A stretch of DNA of 64,000 bases, taken from Prorocentrum cordatum. Taxonomy: Eukaryota > Sar > Dinophyceae > Prorocentrales > Prorocentraceae. Position numbers and translations under genes: made by a program. This document shows, piece by piece, positions 30,301 through 41,628 of the stretch. The number at the start of each line of letters is the position of its first letter. Position 1 is the stretch's first letter. The notes beneath the pieces were generated by a model, which had not been told where the DNA came from, did no database searches, and was given only the letters and a program-made list of their open reading frames with translations. The stretch spans positions 62,001-126,000 of the forward strand of contig CAUYUJ010020274.1 in the NCBI GenBank assembly GCA_963575745.1, given 5' to 3'.

Positions 30301-32363
30301 CCCATCTTCAGTTATATATGCATACACACTTACATCGACATATACATATACATAAACATATACATATGCATCTCCATATACATGTACATATACACATACA
30401 TATACATGTACATATACATATGCATAAACATAAACATATCAATATACGTTTACGTATACGTATACGTATACATACACAAATACATATACATATACATACA
30501 CGTAGGCATATACATATACATATACATATACATATGCATATGCATATACATGCAAATATGCTTACATCTATACAAATACATATACATATACACAACAGTA
30601 TACCTGTACAGATACATAGACATACACATGAACAAGTACATATACAAATTAATAGAAGTATACATATACATGTACATGTACATATGCAGATACATATCCA
30701 TGGACATATGTATATACAAAAAACAGATATGTATATATATACATATATATATATATATGTATCACTATACATGTACATGAACGAACGCATCTGCAAATAC
30801 CGGAAAATAAACATATACACATACACATACATATACATCGTATACATATACACGTACACCAACACATGCGAATCCACACAACTTCATATACCTATGCATA
30901 AACTTTTGCATCTACATATACATATACAGTCGCATATACATAAAACATACACATTAATATCCACAGCCATCAACCTATACAAATGCAAATACGTATACAT
31001 CCCCATATACATATACAAATACATATACATATACATAGACATATACATACACATATACATCAATACTTACATATTCAAGCACGTACACATAAAGATAAAT
31101 GCACACGCATACACATAAACAGATACACAAACATATGCGTGTACATACGCATGAACATAAGCACGCAAATTTACATACACATAGACATAGACGTCTACAA
31201 CTATATCTACATGTATATATACAAACACTGTTCTATACATACTAATAATCATGTACGTATACGTGTACATGTGAATATGTACATGCATGTAAGTATACAT
31301 ACATCTAAAAACATATACATAGACACCTGCCGATGCAAATACAGGTACACATGCATACACATATGCATAAAGATTGGCCTAAACATATACAAAGACATAT
31401 ACATATACATGTACATACACATGCAAATATACATATATCTACACGCAAACATATAATGTATACATATATACAAATACGCATTTGCAAAAACAGATTCACG
31501 TCCGCTTACACATGCCTATACAGATACATTCGCATAGCTATATATATATGTATGTATATACATATGCGTATATCTGTATATGTATATAATTAGATTGTAA
31601 ATACCGGTAAGTGCGCATAAACGTATGTATCTACAAATACCATGTACATATTCATTTACATTTACACTTACGAAACATTAAACTATACGTATACATAAAC
31701 AGAAAAAAAAGGCTCCAGCACACCTACGTATACGTAGAATACACACTTGGAATGTACAACCATTTAGACATGTACATAGACATGCACGTGTACATACAAA
31801 AGTACATATGCACATAAATGATTGTAAAAGTATACAGATACATGGACCTGTGTCTTTGCATGCACATGTACATATACATATGCATATCCAAATACATATA
31901 TTTATAAGTATGCACATACATATGCACAGTCAGATGCACATGCATAAACGGATAGATCTACACATCCGTGCACACATACAACTGCTCATGCATATACGAG
32001 TAATGTACAAAGTCAAATTGTACCATCGTATGAAAATACACACACCTGTACATGAACACGGCCATATAGCTATACATTTAAACACGCACAAGTTCATACA
32101 AACATCTACATCTATACACATGCATATACATATACAGCTGAATATACCACAACACATACACACGGGTCTACACATATACATATATATGTATGAACACCTA
32201 GCAACCCTTTTAATTTATAGAACGGTAATACCCTATCAATGTATATATATATGTATATATTGCCATAACAATATCACAACCGACGCACCTAAACATACAC
32301 ATGATCATGCACAGATGCATGTAAACATATATATATATATATAAATATATGCATACATACGTA

Positions 32364-32394
<31 letters not shown>

Positions 32395-32850
32395 GTATGC
32401 ATACACATACACATACAAATAGAACAATCTTCGTTGTAAGAATATATATATATATATATATACAAACTACAAATTCCCATACATACACAAATACATAAAA
32501 CATGTATGAATATACGTTCAAATACATATACACATACCTCTCTCATACACATACACATATAAATAAAAATGTATACATTACACAAACACACAGATATACA
32601 TACAAATACATGTACAAATACCCATACGTACGCATGCATATGTAGATAATCACAATCGCAAACATCCCGATATTGGTGGTGGACAAACACATGTATACGT
32701 AGAAATGCACACGTACATATACATATACGCACGTATACACATGTACACATACGTACACACATACACAAACAAATAAACATACACGTATACATGTGTATAC
32801 AATTGTGCATACAAATACGATATAGACACCTCGCGCCATACACATTGGTC
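30301..32850. repeat. 2.5-kb AT island with 6-bp period (ACATAT)n
   Basis: Degenerate ACATAT/ACATAC hexamers with TATATA runs (30740, 32330, 32445). GC content falls abruptly at both ends. Frames rich in His/Ile/Tyr on the plus strand and Cys/Met/Tyr on the minus strand come from the hexamer and are not genes. Confidence 0.95.
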
Positions 32851-34200
32851 TTTATTGTTTGGCATGCGCGCACGAGGGCAAGAAGGTAAAACGAAAAAAC
32901 GGGATAACTTCCTGTTGCCTTTTCTCCGACGTCGTCGCCAATATAATGTTCGGCGCTGTCGTTCCTCATGTTTCATTTTCCTGTTCCCCATAATCGCCCT
33001 ACCCTGCTAAATTCGCCCCCATCCTCCTTTGCCCTTTTTGTGGAGACTCCTCCTGAGAGAGCTTCTTGAGGCCTCAAGGATGTCTCGGCGAGCAGTCTAT
33101 GCACACTACCGAAAACAAATTCGAGCCCGACTGCAGAGGAGGCTCAAGGTGAGGAGGGAGGCAACAGCAGCAGATGATGGAGATGTTCATGGCGCCGCGC
33201 GTGCGCACCAGCTCTCCACTCTTCTGCCGCGCGCGAGCGGGCTCTGCCGCAGCCCGAACACATGTCGGGCCGACGCACACAGCCTAAGCACAGGGCACGG
33301 AGGACCCCTGCGGGCCCCAGGGTGGGCCAGCTTGACCCAGAAAGCGCAAGCGGGAGCGAGGGGGGAGGGGGGCAAGCAGAAGCAGGAGCAGGGAGCAGGG
33401 GAAGGCCAAGAGGAGCCCCCGCATTCCTGGGACCCGAATAAGCCTAGCGCTGACTACAAGCAACTAAGCTGTCCCGGCTAGCAGTCAAGTACACACTACC
33501 GAAAAGAAATTTGAGCCCGACTGCGGCGGGGCCCCAGATAGGGAGGGAGGCAGCAGCAGCAGCTGATGATGTTCATGGCGCTGCGCGTGCGCACCAGCTC
33601 CACACTTCCGCCGCGCGTAAGCGAGCTCTGCCGCCACCTCTGGTCCTGAGAGCCACGCGCACGGTTTCCCCGCGACGGCCCTGTCCGGGCTCGGAAAGAG
33701 ATAAACCGGGGCCACGCCACCTGGAACTAGGCGGGCCATGGGGACGCCCGGCGAGCGCAGTCGCCGGCGTCTCCCACTTGCGCCTGGCGCCCGCGGGCGC
33801 CCTGCGCGGGCCGCGGAGCGGCGTGGGCGGGCGCGGCCAAAGGTTGCCGCCCTCCCTCGCTGATGAGCTCAGACGCGGGCGGGAGGCGGCGCAGGCCCCA
33901 GCGCGGCGCCAGCTCCCCTCAGGCGCGAATCCGCCGCCGCCCCAGCACCAGCTGCCCTGGGTACGCACCACCCGCGGCACTTGAAAAGCCGCGCCCGGCG
34001 TGGGACGCCGGCGCGGGCTCCGCTCGCCAGGCAGAGGCCGGCGGCGGACTCCCCTTCCATCTCGCTGCTCGCCAGGCCCGTGGCCGGCGGGGCTGCTGAG
34101 CACGCCGGGCCGAGGCTGGCGGCTGGGCCCCCCCACGCCTCCTCGCTCGCCAGGCCTCAGGGCCGGCGGCGCCGCTGGTCAGTCGCGATGCTCCTTGTCG
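32851..34200. other. No recognised gene; ~390-bp spaced duplication
   Basis: A segment at about 33091-33260 (CACACTACCGAAAACAAATT) recurs at 33481-33645 (CACACTACCGAAAAGAAATT), so the two lie about 390 bp apart. The rest is GC-rich with Arg/Pro/Gly-biased frames. No domain is recognised. Confidence 0.5.
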
Positions 34201-34218
34201 GCTACCTCGCGCGTGACC

Positions 34219-34506
34219 TCATCCCCGCGCTGGAAACCTGGTTCTTGCGGAGGTAGCGCGCGGCGTTGAAGTGAACTGGGCCCTGAACTCCCGCGTCATG
34301 GGCTTCTTGGGCGGCTCCGGCATGCTCGCAGCTGCCTCCCCTGGCGCCTCGCGCGGGCCCTCGGGCCGCCTGCCGGGCCGCGCGCTGCAACAGCAGTGCC
34401 AGGCCAGTGCCAGGGCCACGCCCAGCGCCGTCGCCAGGAGGACGATGACCTTCGCCGCCGTCCACAGGGGGGTCGCGACGATGACGTCCTTCCTGCCCTC
34501 GCTCAC
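34219..34506 (-). CDS. Small ORF with one transmembrane segment, element 3' end
   Basis: 95 codons from the ATG at 34506. The N-terminus is MSEGRKDVIVATPLWTAAK. A hydrophobic segment, VIVLLATALGVALALAW, ends at a Cys cluster. The C-terminus is basic and Pro-rich. It lies downstream of the recombinase, apparently in the same transcription unit. Its function is unknown; only the membrane segment is clear. Confidence 0.4.
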   Translation of the reverse strand: MSEGRKDVIVATPLWTAAKVIVLLATALGVALALAWHCCCSARPGRRPEGPREAPGEAAASMPEPPKKPMTREFRAQFTSTPRATSARTRFPARG

Positions 34507-34699
34507 GCGCAGGCTGATTCACCCCTCGTCCTCCTTCATCGTTGACAGCTCCTGGCCGGCCGCTGCCGCGTGCCCCAGCGCGGCTGCTGCCGCGGCTGCC
34601 CTGCCGAGGGCTGAGAGGCCCCCCGTGGCAGCTCGTCTGGCACCAGTGCCGGCGGCGCTCCCTCTTGGGGCCTCGCGGCGCCGGGGTCGTCTGCTCCGA

Positions 34700-35270
34700 G
34701 TGGTCGTTGGCCACACGCTGGGCCACGTCCCGCTGCGGTTCGCGCGATTCCAAAAGATCGGCGTGGAATGAGTCCGACGCCCATCGGCCGCATCGCTGGA
34801 CCTCGGCGACATCGTCTGTTACACGATACATCGCTGAGGCCCCGCCGGTTCTCAGCGAATGAGAACCGATCTCCTCCGTCTTAGGCCCGAGGCGAGACCT
34901 GCCAACGCGTGGGAAGTGCTGCACCTCCTCGCGCTTCACCAGTGCGCCGGAGGCCCACAGGAACAGGGGCAGCCTCGCCTCTGCGTCGCGGTCGAAGCGC
35001 TGCGGATGCTGCGCACGCATGGCCGCGAGCGCCGCGATCGAGCACGGCGTCGACTGGGTAGCGTACTGGTTACGCACGTCTCCCACGTTGTACTGGTCCG
35101 TCTTCGACCCCTTGACGTGCAGGACGCATTCCTGCGTGGGTGAACGATCTGCCTCGCCCCACGCCGGATCTTGCCTCCACGTCCTCGCCGTGGACCACTC
35201 TCTCCAGCGACTAGGACTTGTCCGCAACCAAGTGCTCGAACACTCGCAGGAGGCAAAAGAAAGCGAGCAT
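34700..35270 (-). pseudogene. Tyrosine recombinase with mutated nucleophile
   Basis: A first block, LLRVFEHLVADKS, matches the Arg-containing motif of YR enzymes in dinoflagellate elements, in a different frame from the rest. Next come LHVKGSKTDQYNVGDV, then SHSLRTGGASAMYR, the H-x-L-R-x-G motif, and GRWASDSFHADLLES. At the place where the catalytic Tyr is expected (FH-x-Y-L) the codon is GAT (Asp), one base from TAT. The recombinase is therefore frameshifted and probably nucleophile-dead. Confidence 0.65.
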
Positions 35271-35828
35271 GATGGCTGCATACACAGTGGCGGCGCCCGC
35301 TGGGTCGAGGCCTGCGTCCTAGTGGATGTGCTGCTTCAACCACAGCAGCATCCGTGGGGTGACTGGCTTCTTACGCCGCTGGCTGGGACCTTGGAACCTC
35401 TTCAGACCGGCCAAAGTCGCCCACGGCCGTCTACGGTGCAGGAGCGGGTCGCTGTACCCGACGGTCAGGCGCGCATACCTGATGGCGAATAGCTCGCGAT
35501 TCACAGCCCCCTCGGCGCGCGCCAACACCACCGCCAGGATGATCACGAAGTCCATCAGGGCGTCCTCATGCTGCGACCTCTCAGCCCTGCCCCTTTCCCT
35601 GGAGCCACGGCTCTTTGCCCCGCTCCGAACGATGGGCCGCCTACTGGCGCCACCCGCCTTCGCACCCGCTACGGGTACCTTCACTGAGCTTCTGGAGCAT
35701 GACCTCGGTCCTCTGGTCGCGAAGCCACTCCCCGTAGCGTTCTCCACTCAGCACGGGGCGCGCGGGCGCGGGCGGCAGCCCCTCGCGTGCCTGTCCCAGA
35801 GCCAGTGGTTGGATCAGCTCGGTCGTCG
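35271..35828 (-). other. Spacer between methyltransferase-like and recombinase modules
   Basis: Minus-strand frames such as FVIILAVVLARAEGAVNREL and LTPRMLLWLKQHIH near 35340-35550 look like remnants of the recombinase N-terminal region. They are broken across frames. Confidence 0.35.
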
Positions 35829-36830
35829 TCATCGCCCCCCCCATGCGGGCCGGCCGTGACCTCGCGCCCTTGGGGGCGCGTGGCCGGGCCTCAGTCTTGT
35901 CGAGCTGGAGCTCTCCGGCCGCCAGCGGCTTGGCAGGGCCGAGGATGGTGTCCTCGTCGACCGGGCCCCCCCAACAGCCTCTCCCCCTTGTCGGGGGAGC
36001 TCGGCTGCTGGGCTGTCGGGGGCGATGGCCCAGGCCCTGAACAACCTCTGAGTGGCCTCCCAAGCTGCCTGCCCCTCTGGGTCGCGGCACACACCGACCT
36101 TCGCCCGGTCGGAATCCAGCACCTGCGCGACCGCCGCGAGCACCGTCCGAGACGACTCCGGCGGCAGGGCACGCACCGCAGCTCGTAGGAGCGTCTCGGT
36201 AAAGGTGCCCTCAGCTACGCGCGCGCCCCATACCTCGTCGCCGCCGTCCTGGATGCGTAAGACCTCCTTCGGAGTGAAGGCCCGGACCTTTCCGTGGGCG
36301 CCGCCAGGGATGCACGGCAGCGTCGCACCAGGTCCTGTGGGCTCCTGCCCTGGCCACCGAGGGGCGCCTGCAGGGCCGTCTGGGCCGCGCAGCAGGCGCT
36401 CGACCTTCTCGATCGTGATGTGCCCCGCCGGCGTTGGCAGCAACGGGCTGATCGCGGTGCGGATCTTGGGGCACAGGAGGATGTCTCCTCGGTTATCCAG
36501 CCAGCCCACGCCCAGATCATTCTCTAGGAAGTGCTGGACCCCGCGGGCTACACGGCGTGCCAGCGGCAAACGAGTTCTCGCCAGGCACTGCGCCAGTGGG
36601 CCACGCCCGGCTACCAGCGCCTTCCTCGCCCTCGACGTTGCACCCCCATGCTCGGAAGATACGAGGTCGAACGCGGTCAGCATGTAGCCGAGCTGCTTGA
36701 GCGAGCTCTCGAGCATCTGGGTGGGCAGTCCCACCAGCGTGTCTACGATGACCACGTCGGGGCGGCCCTGGCCCACTCTGAGAAGGAGCGCCTCCGCTTC
36801 GAAGCCTATGGGGTCCATCGTCAGAGACGT
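35829..36830 (-). pseudogene. C5-methyltransferase-like domain, C-terminal part
   Basis: It contains PDVVIVDTLVGL, then LKQLGYMLTAFDLVSSEHGG and ATSRARKALVAG, resembling the G....R.R....G region. Later comes RAFTPKEVLRIQDGG (near 36275-36230), resembling the TP.E..RLQGF region of C5-methyltransferases. No Pro-Cys motif is found, so catalysis is unlikely. It follows the RNase H module, like the arrangement of the 11.6-17.4 kb element. Assignment is by motif order only. Confidence 0.45.
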
Positions 36831-37600
36831 CAGCACCCAGGCGGCCGCGTGCCCCTGGTCGGCTTCGCGCCCCCCGAGTTTGATGAAGGCGTCCCGATAT
36901 CCCTGGGGGAGGCCGCCTAGCTCGATGCCGGTCTGGCCTGCCAGCGGGAGGCTGGGCCTGGGCGCAGCAGGCATCCGGAGCGCGCGATGCCGCAGCGCTG
37001 ATTCGGCCAGCGGCCTTGTCCCGCCTGAGATCCGCGGGGGCCTGTCCTGGGCACCCGCGGCGATCGAGCCCCACGCAGCGGGCGGCTCCAGGCGATGCCA
37101 GCCGGCTCTTGCGAGCTCGCCGTGCACCTTCGCCACCCCCTCCCGCGCCAGGTAGTCTGCCACCTCTCTGTGGCATGTGTGCACGTAGAACGGCGTGAGC
37201 ACGAAACCGCGCTCGGCCTCGAGCCTCTCGATCACGCGCAGTAGGTAGCGCGCCAGGGCGTTCTTGGGTCGACGCTTCGCCAAGCCAGGACTGCACGTTC
37301 ACGTTGTCCGCGACGCGAGCTCACTTGCCCACAAGCAGCCCCTGCAGGCCGCCAACGCCACCAGCGCTAGGAGCTCCACGAAAGAAATGACCCAGTCGCT
37401 CTCCGAGCTGGGCCCGACCACGGCGTTGCTGAGCTGTTCCAGCAACGGTTTCGCGCTCGTCGCTATGTACGAGTCCAGGCCGGAAGCCGCGCCGCGCCCA
37501 GAGCGGCCCGAGTCCACCGCCCCGATTGCATCCAGGGTCGCGTCACCTCATGTCCAGCGGGTGCGGCACGCTACCCCTGGCAGGGCCATCAGCTCGCGGG
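36831..37600 (-). pseudogene. RNase H-like module of the DIRS-like element
   Basis: GDATLDAIGAVD (near 37540-37510, preceded by an in-frame TGA) would hold the first acidic site. WVISFVELLALVALAACRG follows. After frame changes come NVNVQSWL (near 37300), ARYLLRVIERLEAERGF and YVHTCHREVADYLAREGV (near 37190-37130), the H..AD pattern of the RNase H end. Three frames are needed. Confidence 0.55.
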
Positions 37601-37625
37601 GAGTCAACGCCTGGCTGAAGCCCGC

Positions 37626-38490
37626 CTAGAAAGAGGTGCTCCAGGCCCCCCGCGCGTCGAACATCACCCTGAAGAGCTCCGGCGCGCGGTCCAACTCCTC
37701 CCAGGCTGCTGCCGCGGCGTCTGGGTCGCCCCTGGGGGCTGCCCAAGGAGACCCCCTGGCAACATGACCCAGGAGTCTGTCGAGCACGGGAAGCGCAGGG
37801 CGAATCGCGGGCTGCGCCGAACTCCAGCGCTGCGCACACGCCCTAAGCTCCTGGACCAGGCTCGTCGGAACACGGCGCACTCCGTGGGCCAACTCTGGCA
37901 AGGCGAGCAGGTACTGTGCTGTGATAAACTTCTGCTCGGGAAGCCGCGTGGTCTTCTTGCTGAAGTTCACGCGCAGCCCCCGCGCCAACTGCTCGGGGGC
38001 GAACTCGCCCTCCTCGGCGAGCGCGTCGGCTTTGACCGCGCGGGGCCCCCAGACGCGCTCCATGGCCAAGTCAAGCTCGTCCCCCGACAACCAGGGGCGG
38101 ATTCCACGAGGGGTTCAAGCACCACCCCGTCGCCCATGAGCCACTTGCTGGCGAAGCTCACCTCGTCGTTGACGGCTGGCGTCGGTGGGCGGCGACGTTC
38201 ATGCACCTTCTGCGCAGCCCAGGCGAAGGCCATGCACTCCCCCGGGCTGCCCGACCAGCCGATCATCACGACCTCCCCGTTGATGCCTACCGCATCTCCC
38301 GGCAGGGAGGCCCCGAACTCCGGACGGCGGCTGGCTCGAAGCGGCGCCACTTGAAGGCGCGGGCGACGTCGCGCTTGGCACACAGCTGCGGCACCCCAGG
38401 GCGCCGAGCTTCCCACCACAACGACAGCCTGGCGAGCCCACGATGGAATGGCGGCTTCCCCGGCGGGCGTTGCTCCTTAGGGCGGTCCAC
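37626..38490 (-). pseudogene. Reverse transcriptase of the DIRS-like element
   Basis: In order: GLARLSLWWEARRPGVPQL, motif A AKRDVARAFKW (near 38365), motif B IGWSGSPGECMAFAWA (near 38240), motif C LMGDGVVLEP (near 38130) and the thumb-like QKFITAQYLLALPELAHGVR. Motif C has GD where DD is expected, one base change. Frames change near 38290 and again near 38090. It is not functional. Confidence 0.7.
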
Positions 38491-39125
38491 GCTGGCGCAC
38501 CTCCTGTCGTGGATCGGTCGGCCTTCCGCGAAAATGGTCCAGTCTGGGTTCTGCTTGGGGAACCGGCCTTAGGGGGACTCGACGACGGCAGAGGCCTCGA
38601 GAACGTCGTTGACAGCTTCCGAGGCCCACAGGACGACGCCATAGCGGGTGCCCCCCCAGCACCTCTCGAACATCTCCCCCGCCCGCATGGACCACAGCCG
38701 AGGAGTGTGACTCGTGTACCTCGCGCGTCCTGGCGCTGATCCTCCTCGACAGCGCTCCCCCCTCAGCCATGGCCCGCAGGTAGGCCCCGTGCTCGGGGCT
38801 CAGCGCCGCTTGGAGGTCGTCGGCAAGGACACCCTCCCGCAGGTTCCCGCGATGCTCCTCGCGCGCCGTCTCCAAGAGCCGGGCTGCCTCCTCCACGGCG
38901 CCAGCGGAGCGCAGGAGGCGGCCCCCACGCCTGACGACCTCCCCCACGAGCTCGGGCCGGCACTCGGGGTGCGCAGCGTACCACGCGACATACTGGGCCG
39001 CCTGAGCCTGGGCCGGCGAGGGCGCTGTGGCCGGCGCGGCGCCTCCGCCATGGGGGGGCCTCCGTATCGCCCGTCCGCGTCTGGGGGTGGCGGGGCAGCT
39101 CGGCTGCTCCTCCCTGGCTCGGCGG
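38491..39125 (-). pseudogene. N-terminal region of the DIRS-like pol
   Basis: It reads AQAAQYVAWYAAHPECRPEL, LREGVLADDLQAALSPEHGA and SRRISARTREVHESHSSAVV. After a frame change it continues with FERCWGGTRYGVVLWASEAV. HLREAVFADDL-like and HPSA-like blocks precede RT in these elements, as recalled. The upstream part is lost in the gap. Confidence 0.5.
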
Positions 39126-39225
39126 NNNNNNNNNNNNNNNNNNNNNNNNNNNNNNNNNNNNNNNNNNNNNNNNNNNNNNNNNNNNNNNNNNNNNNNNNNN
39201 NNNNNNNNNNNNNNNNNNNNNNNNN
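39126..39225. other. Assembly gap, 100 N
   Basis: Exactly 100 N, the usual placeholder for a gap of unknown size, ending directly at a CTC tract. Confidence 0.99.
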
Positions 39226-39290
39226 CTCCTCCTCCTCCTCCTCCTCCTCCTCCTCCTCCTCCTCCTCCTCCTCCTCCTCCTCCTCCTGCT
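39226..39290 (+). repeat. (CTC)n tract beside the gap
   Basis: Pure CTC repeat, the probable cause of the assembly break. Confidence 0.95.
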
Positions 39291-40330
39291 TTCCGCCTCC
39301 CATTCTCTTGTCCGCCAGTGCCCTCGGGGGCGTCCAGGGAGGCGTCCAAAAAGGGGGCTCGCGCCAATTGTATGTGGCCCGAGGCAGGTGCGCGGACAGG
39401 GGGGGGACCCGGGGACGCACTGGATGGCCACCAAAGCTGTGGGGGGGCAGCATGGCCCTTGCCATGATGTCCATCCCCCTCCTCCCCTAGTCTTAAGTCG
39501 GGCCTGTCCCTCTGGAGGGGGAGTATTCTAAAGTAGTCAAAAAATAGTCTGGGGACGATTTCTTAAGTATTTTTGAATATGCTGGGATAATGTTGGAAAT
39601 GTTTTTGCCCGACCCAACCCTAATCTGGGGAAACCAGAGGGTACCGATACCGCGGCTCCTCGGACCTCTCCCGGGGTGCGCTCCGACCAAGATTTCGAAG
39701 CGAATCCAGCGGTGGTAACTAACGCCCCCGGGGAGGCCGAAAAAGGGAGAAACGGGCGAAGGGTAGCAGTATCAGTACCTTTTCCTCCTCGGATCGTCAT
39801 CGCCCCGCTCTTGGCCTCCCCTGATGCTATATCTGGCGGCGGGCGAGGGGGGGGACGAGAAGGGGAAGGCCTGCTCGGCAGGCGGCGGGGCTTCTCAGAA
39901 GCCCTCGCACCTTGCAAGAAGTGCTCTGCGTCTTCGGGGAAACGCTTAGAAAACTTCTCAGAACCCCGCCCCCCGCCCCCTTGAATTCCCCCCTCGCTCG
40001 CCGCCGATCTACCGCTGGGTCGGGCACGTCCCCCTACGGGCGGATTCTGGACGAAGAATGAAGAATACCCCAGAACTATTCCAGGGGGGGGGAGGCCCGA
40101 TCCAACCTCTCTAATCCCCCCCCCCCCTCGCCACCAGTCTGTCAGAGAGAACGTCGGGCAGCCTTGCCCGGGGCCAGCACGACGCCGTGGGCCGAGCCGC
40201 CGAGGACCAGGGCAAAGGAGAGCTCCTCCCGCGCGCGGCCGCGGGGGGGAAAGGGGCGGCAGGAGGACGGCCCGAGCAGGGAAAGAACTAGAGCGCGTTT
40301 CGTTATTTTCGGCGACAGTGGGCATTCTAG
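39291..40330. other. Unique DNA with two ends of a MITE-like family
   Basis: At 39492 TTAAGTCGGGCCTGTCCCTC, and at 40013 GGGTCGGGCACGTCCCCCTA, resemble the two ends of the 95-bp element at 43528-43622. No gene is recognised. Confidence 0.4.
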
Positions 40331-40462
40331 GGGGGGGAGGGGGGAGGAGGAGGAGGATATGAGGAGGAGGAGGAGGAGAAAGAGGAGGATATGAGGAGGA
40401 GGAGGAGGAGGAGGAGGATATGAGGAGGCAGGAGGAGGAAGGAGAGGGGAGGAGAAGGACGA
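40331..40462 (+). repeat. GGA tract with GGATATGAGG interruptions
   Basis: GAG/GGA repeats interrupted three times by GGATATGAGG. Confidence 0.85.
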
Positions 40463-41185
40463 GATGAAGGGGGGGGAGGTGGACCCCCCTCCGCGACGCA
40501 GCAGCGACAGCGGAGGCACGCGCGGAGGCCTCCGACACCAGGCGGGCGGCGTGCCCCGAGCTGCGCTGCGCTGCTGCCCCCTGCGCTCGCGCGAGGCCCC
40601 CTGCGCGCTGGGGGGCAGGCATGGCCGCGGGCGGGCCGCCCTCCGGGATGGCCAGCCGCGCCCACGGCCGTGCCGCCCGAGCCAGCGCGGGTGCAAGGGG
40701 CTGCCCCGCGGCTGCGGTGGCGCCTCCCGGCGCCCGCCGCCCGCGGAGCCGCGCGCGCGGGCCCTGCGAGCCGCCGCCGCTTCTCCTCGTCGGCCAGCGC
40801 GTGAGCCGATGCGGAGGCCAAGCCGGCGGCAGAAAACTGCAGCGGAACCTCGGCCAGCATGCCTCAGCGAGCGCGCCAGAACGTCGAACAGCAGCTGCCA
40901 GCGCATCGCTCGGCCTCGTTCGAGTGCGCCGGGACCAGACTGGGCCGAGATGGCCTGGGACCATGGGTCAGCATCGATGCTCCCGATGCGCCGCATCGGG
41001 GCGGAGCGCCGCCGCCTCGCTGGCGTGGGCCTCGATCTTCTTGCTGGAGGCCCCAGGCCCAAGATGGGCCAAGAGGGACCCGCGGATCCAGGAGGGCGCC
41101 AGGAGGGCTCCGGGAGGGCGCCGGGAGGGCAGCCCTGGAGGCCCCCAAGAAGCCCCGGCCCCCAGGGGGGGGGGGCCCAGGGGAC
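40463..41185. other. Very GC-rich block, possible exon, strand unclear
   Basis: Frames are open on both strands, for example minus MRWQLLFDVLARSLRHAG near 40900-40850 and QFSAAGLASASAHALADEEK near 40835-40775. Codon bias alone could explain them. No domain is recognised. Confidence 0.25.
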
Positions 41186-41456
41186 CCCCTCCTCCTCCTC
41201 CTCCTCCTCCTCCTCCTCCTCCTCCTCTCCTCCTCATCCTCCTCCTCCTCCTCCTCCCTCCTCCTCATCCTCCTTCCTCCTCCTCCCTCCTCCTCCTCCT
41301 CCTCCTCCTCCTCCCCTCCTCCTCCTCCCCCTCCCCCTCCCCCTCCCCCTCCCCCTCCCCCTGCCCCCCCCTCCTCCTCCTCCTCCTCCCCTCCTCCTCC
41401 TCCTCCTCCTCCTCTCCTCCTCCTCCTCCTCCTCCTCCTCCTCCTCCTTCTCCTTC
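41186..41456 (+). repeat. (CTC)n / (CCCCTC)n tract
   Basis: About 270 bases of CTC and CCCCTC repeats. Confidence 0.95.
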
Positions 41457-41628
41457 TCAGGGCGCCAAGCACTGCGGCTTGCGGCCCCGACGGCAGCCAC
41501 ACCGCGCGCACGGGCGGGCAGACCGCGCCCACGGGGGCCGCCTCCGCAACTCTCGTTTCCAGGGGCCTGGCCAAGACAACCAGTGGGCCTGCAGCCAACG
41601 CACCGCGAGAATCAAACGCGGGGCCCCG

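Larger units (their letters stand above)
34219..39125 (-). mobile_element. DIRS-like retroelement: RT, RNase H, methyltransferase-like, tyrosine recombinase
   Basis: Minus-strand order is an N-terminal block (39125-38490), RT (38490-37626), RNase H-like (37600-36830), C5-methyltransferase-like (36830-35829), tyrosine recombinase (35270-34700) and a small membrane-anchored ORF (34506-34219). RT plus tyrosine recombinase is the hallmark of DIRS-like elements. Every module is frameshifted and several catalytic residues are changed, so it is dead. Its 5' end runs into an assembly gap. Confidence 0.75.

Noticed and set aside
30301-32850. Long His/Ile/Tyr-rich and Cys/Met/Tyr-rich ORFs on both strands
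   Set aside because: They are translations of an ATACAT hexamer repeat and disappear with the repeat.
39126-39225. Biological discontinuity at the N run
   Set aside because: Exactly 100 N beside a CTC tract is a scaffold placeholder, not sequence.
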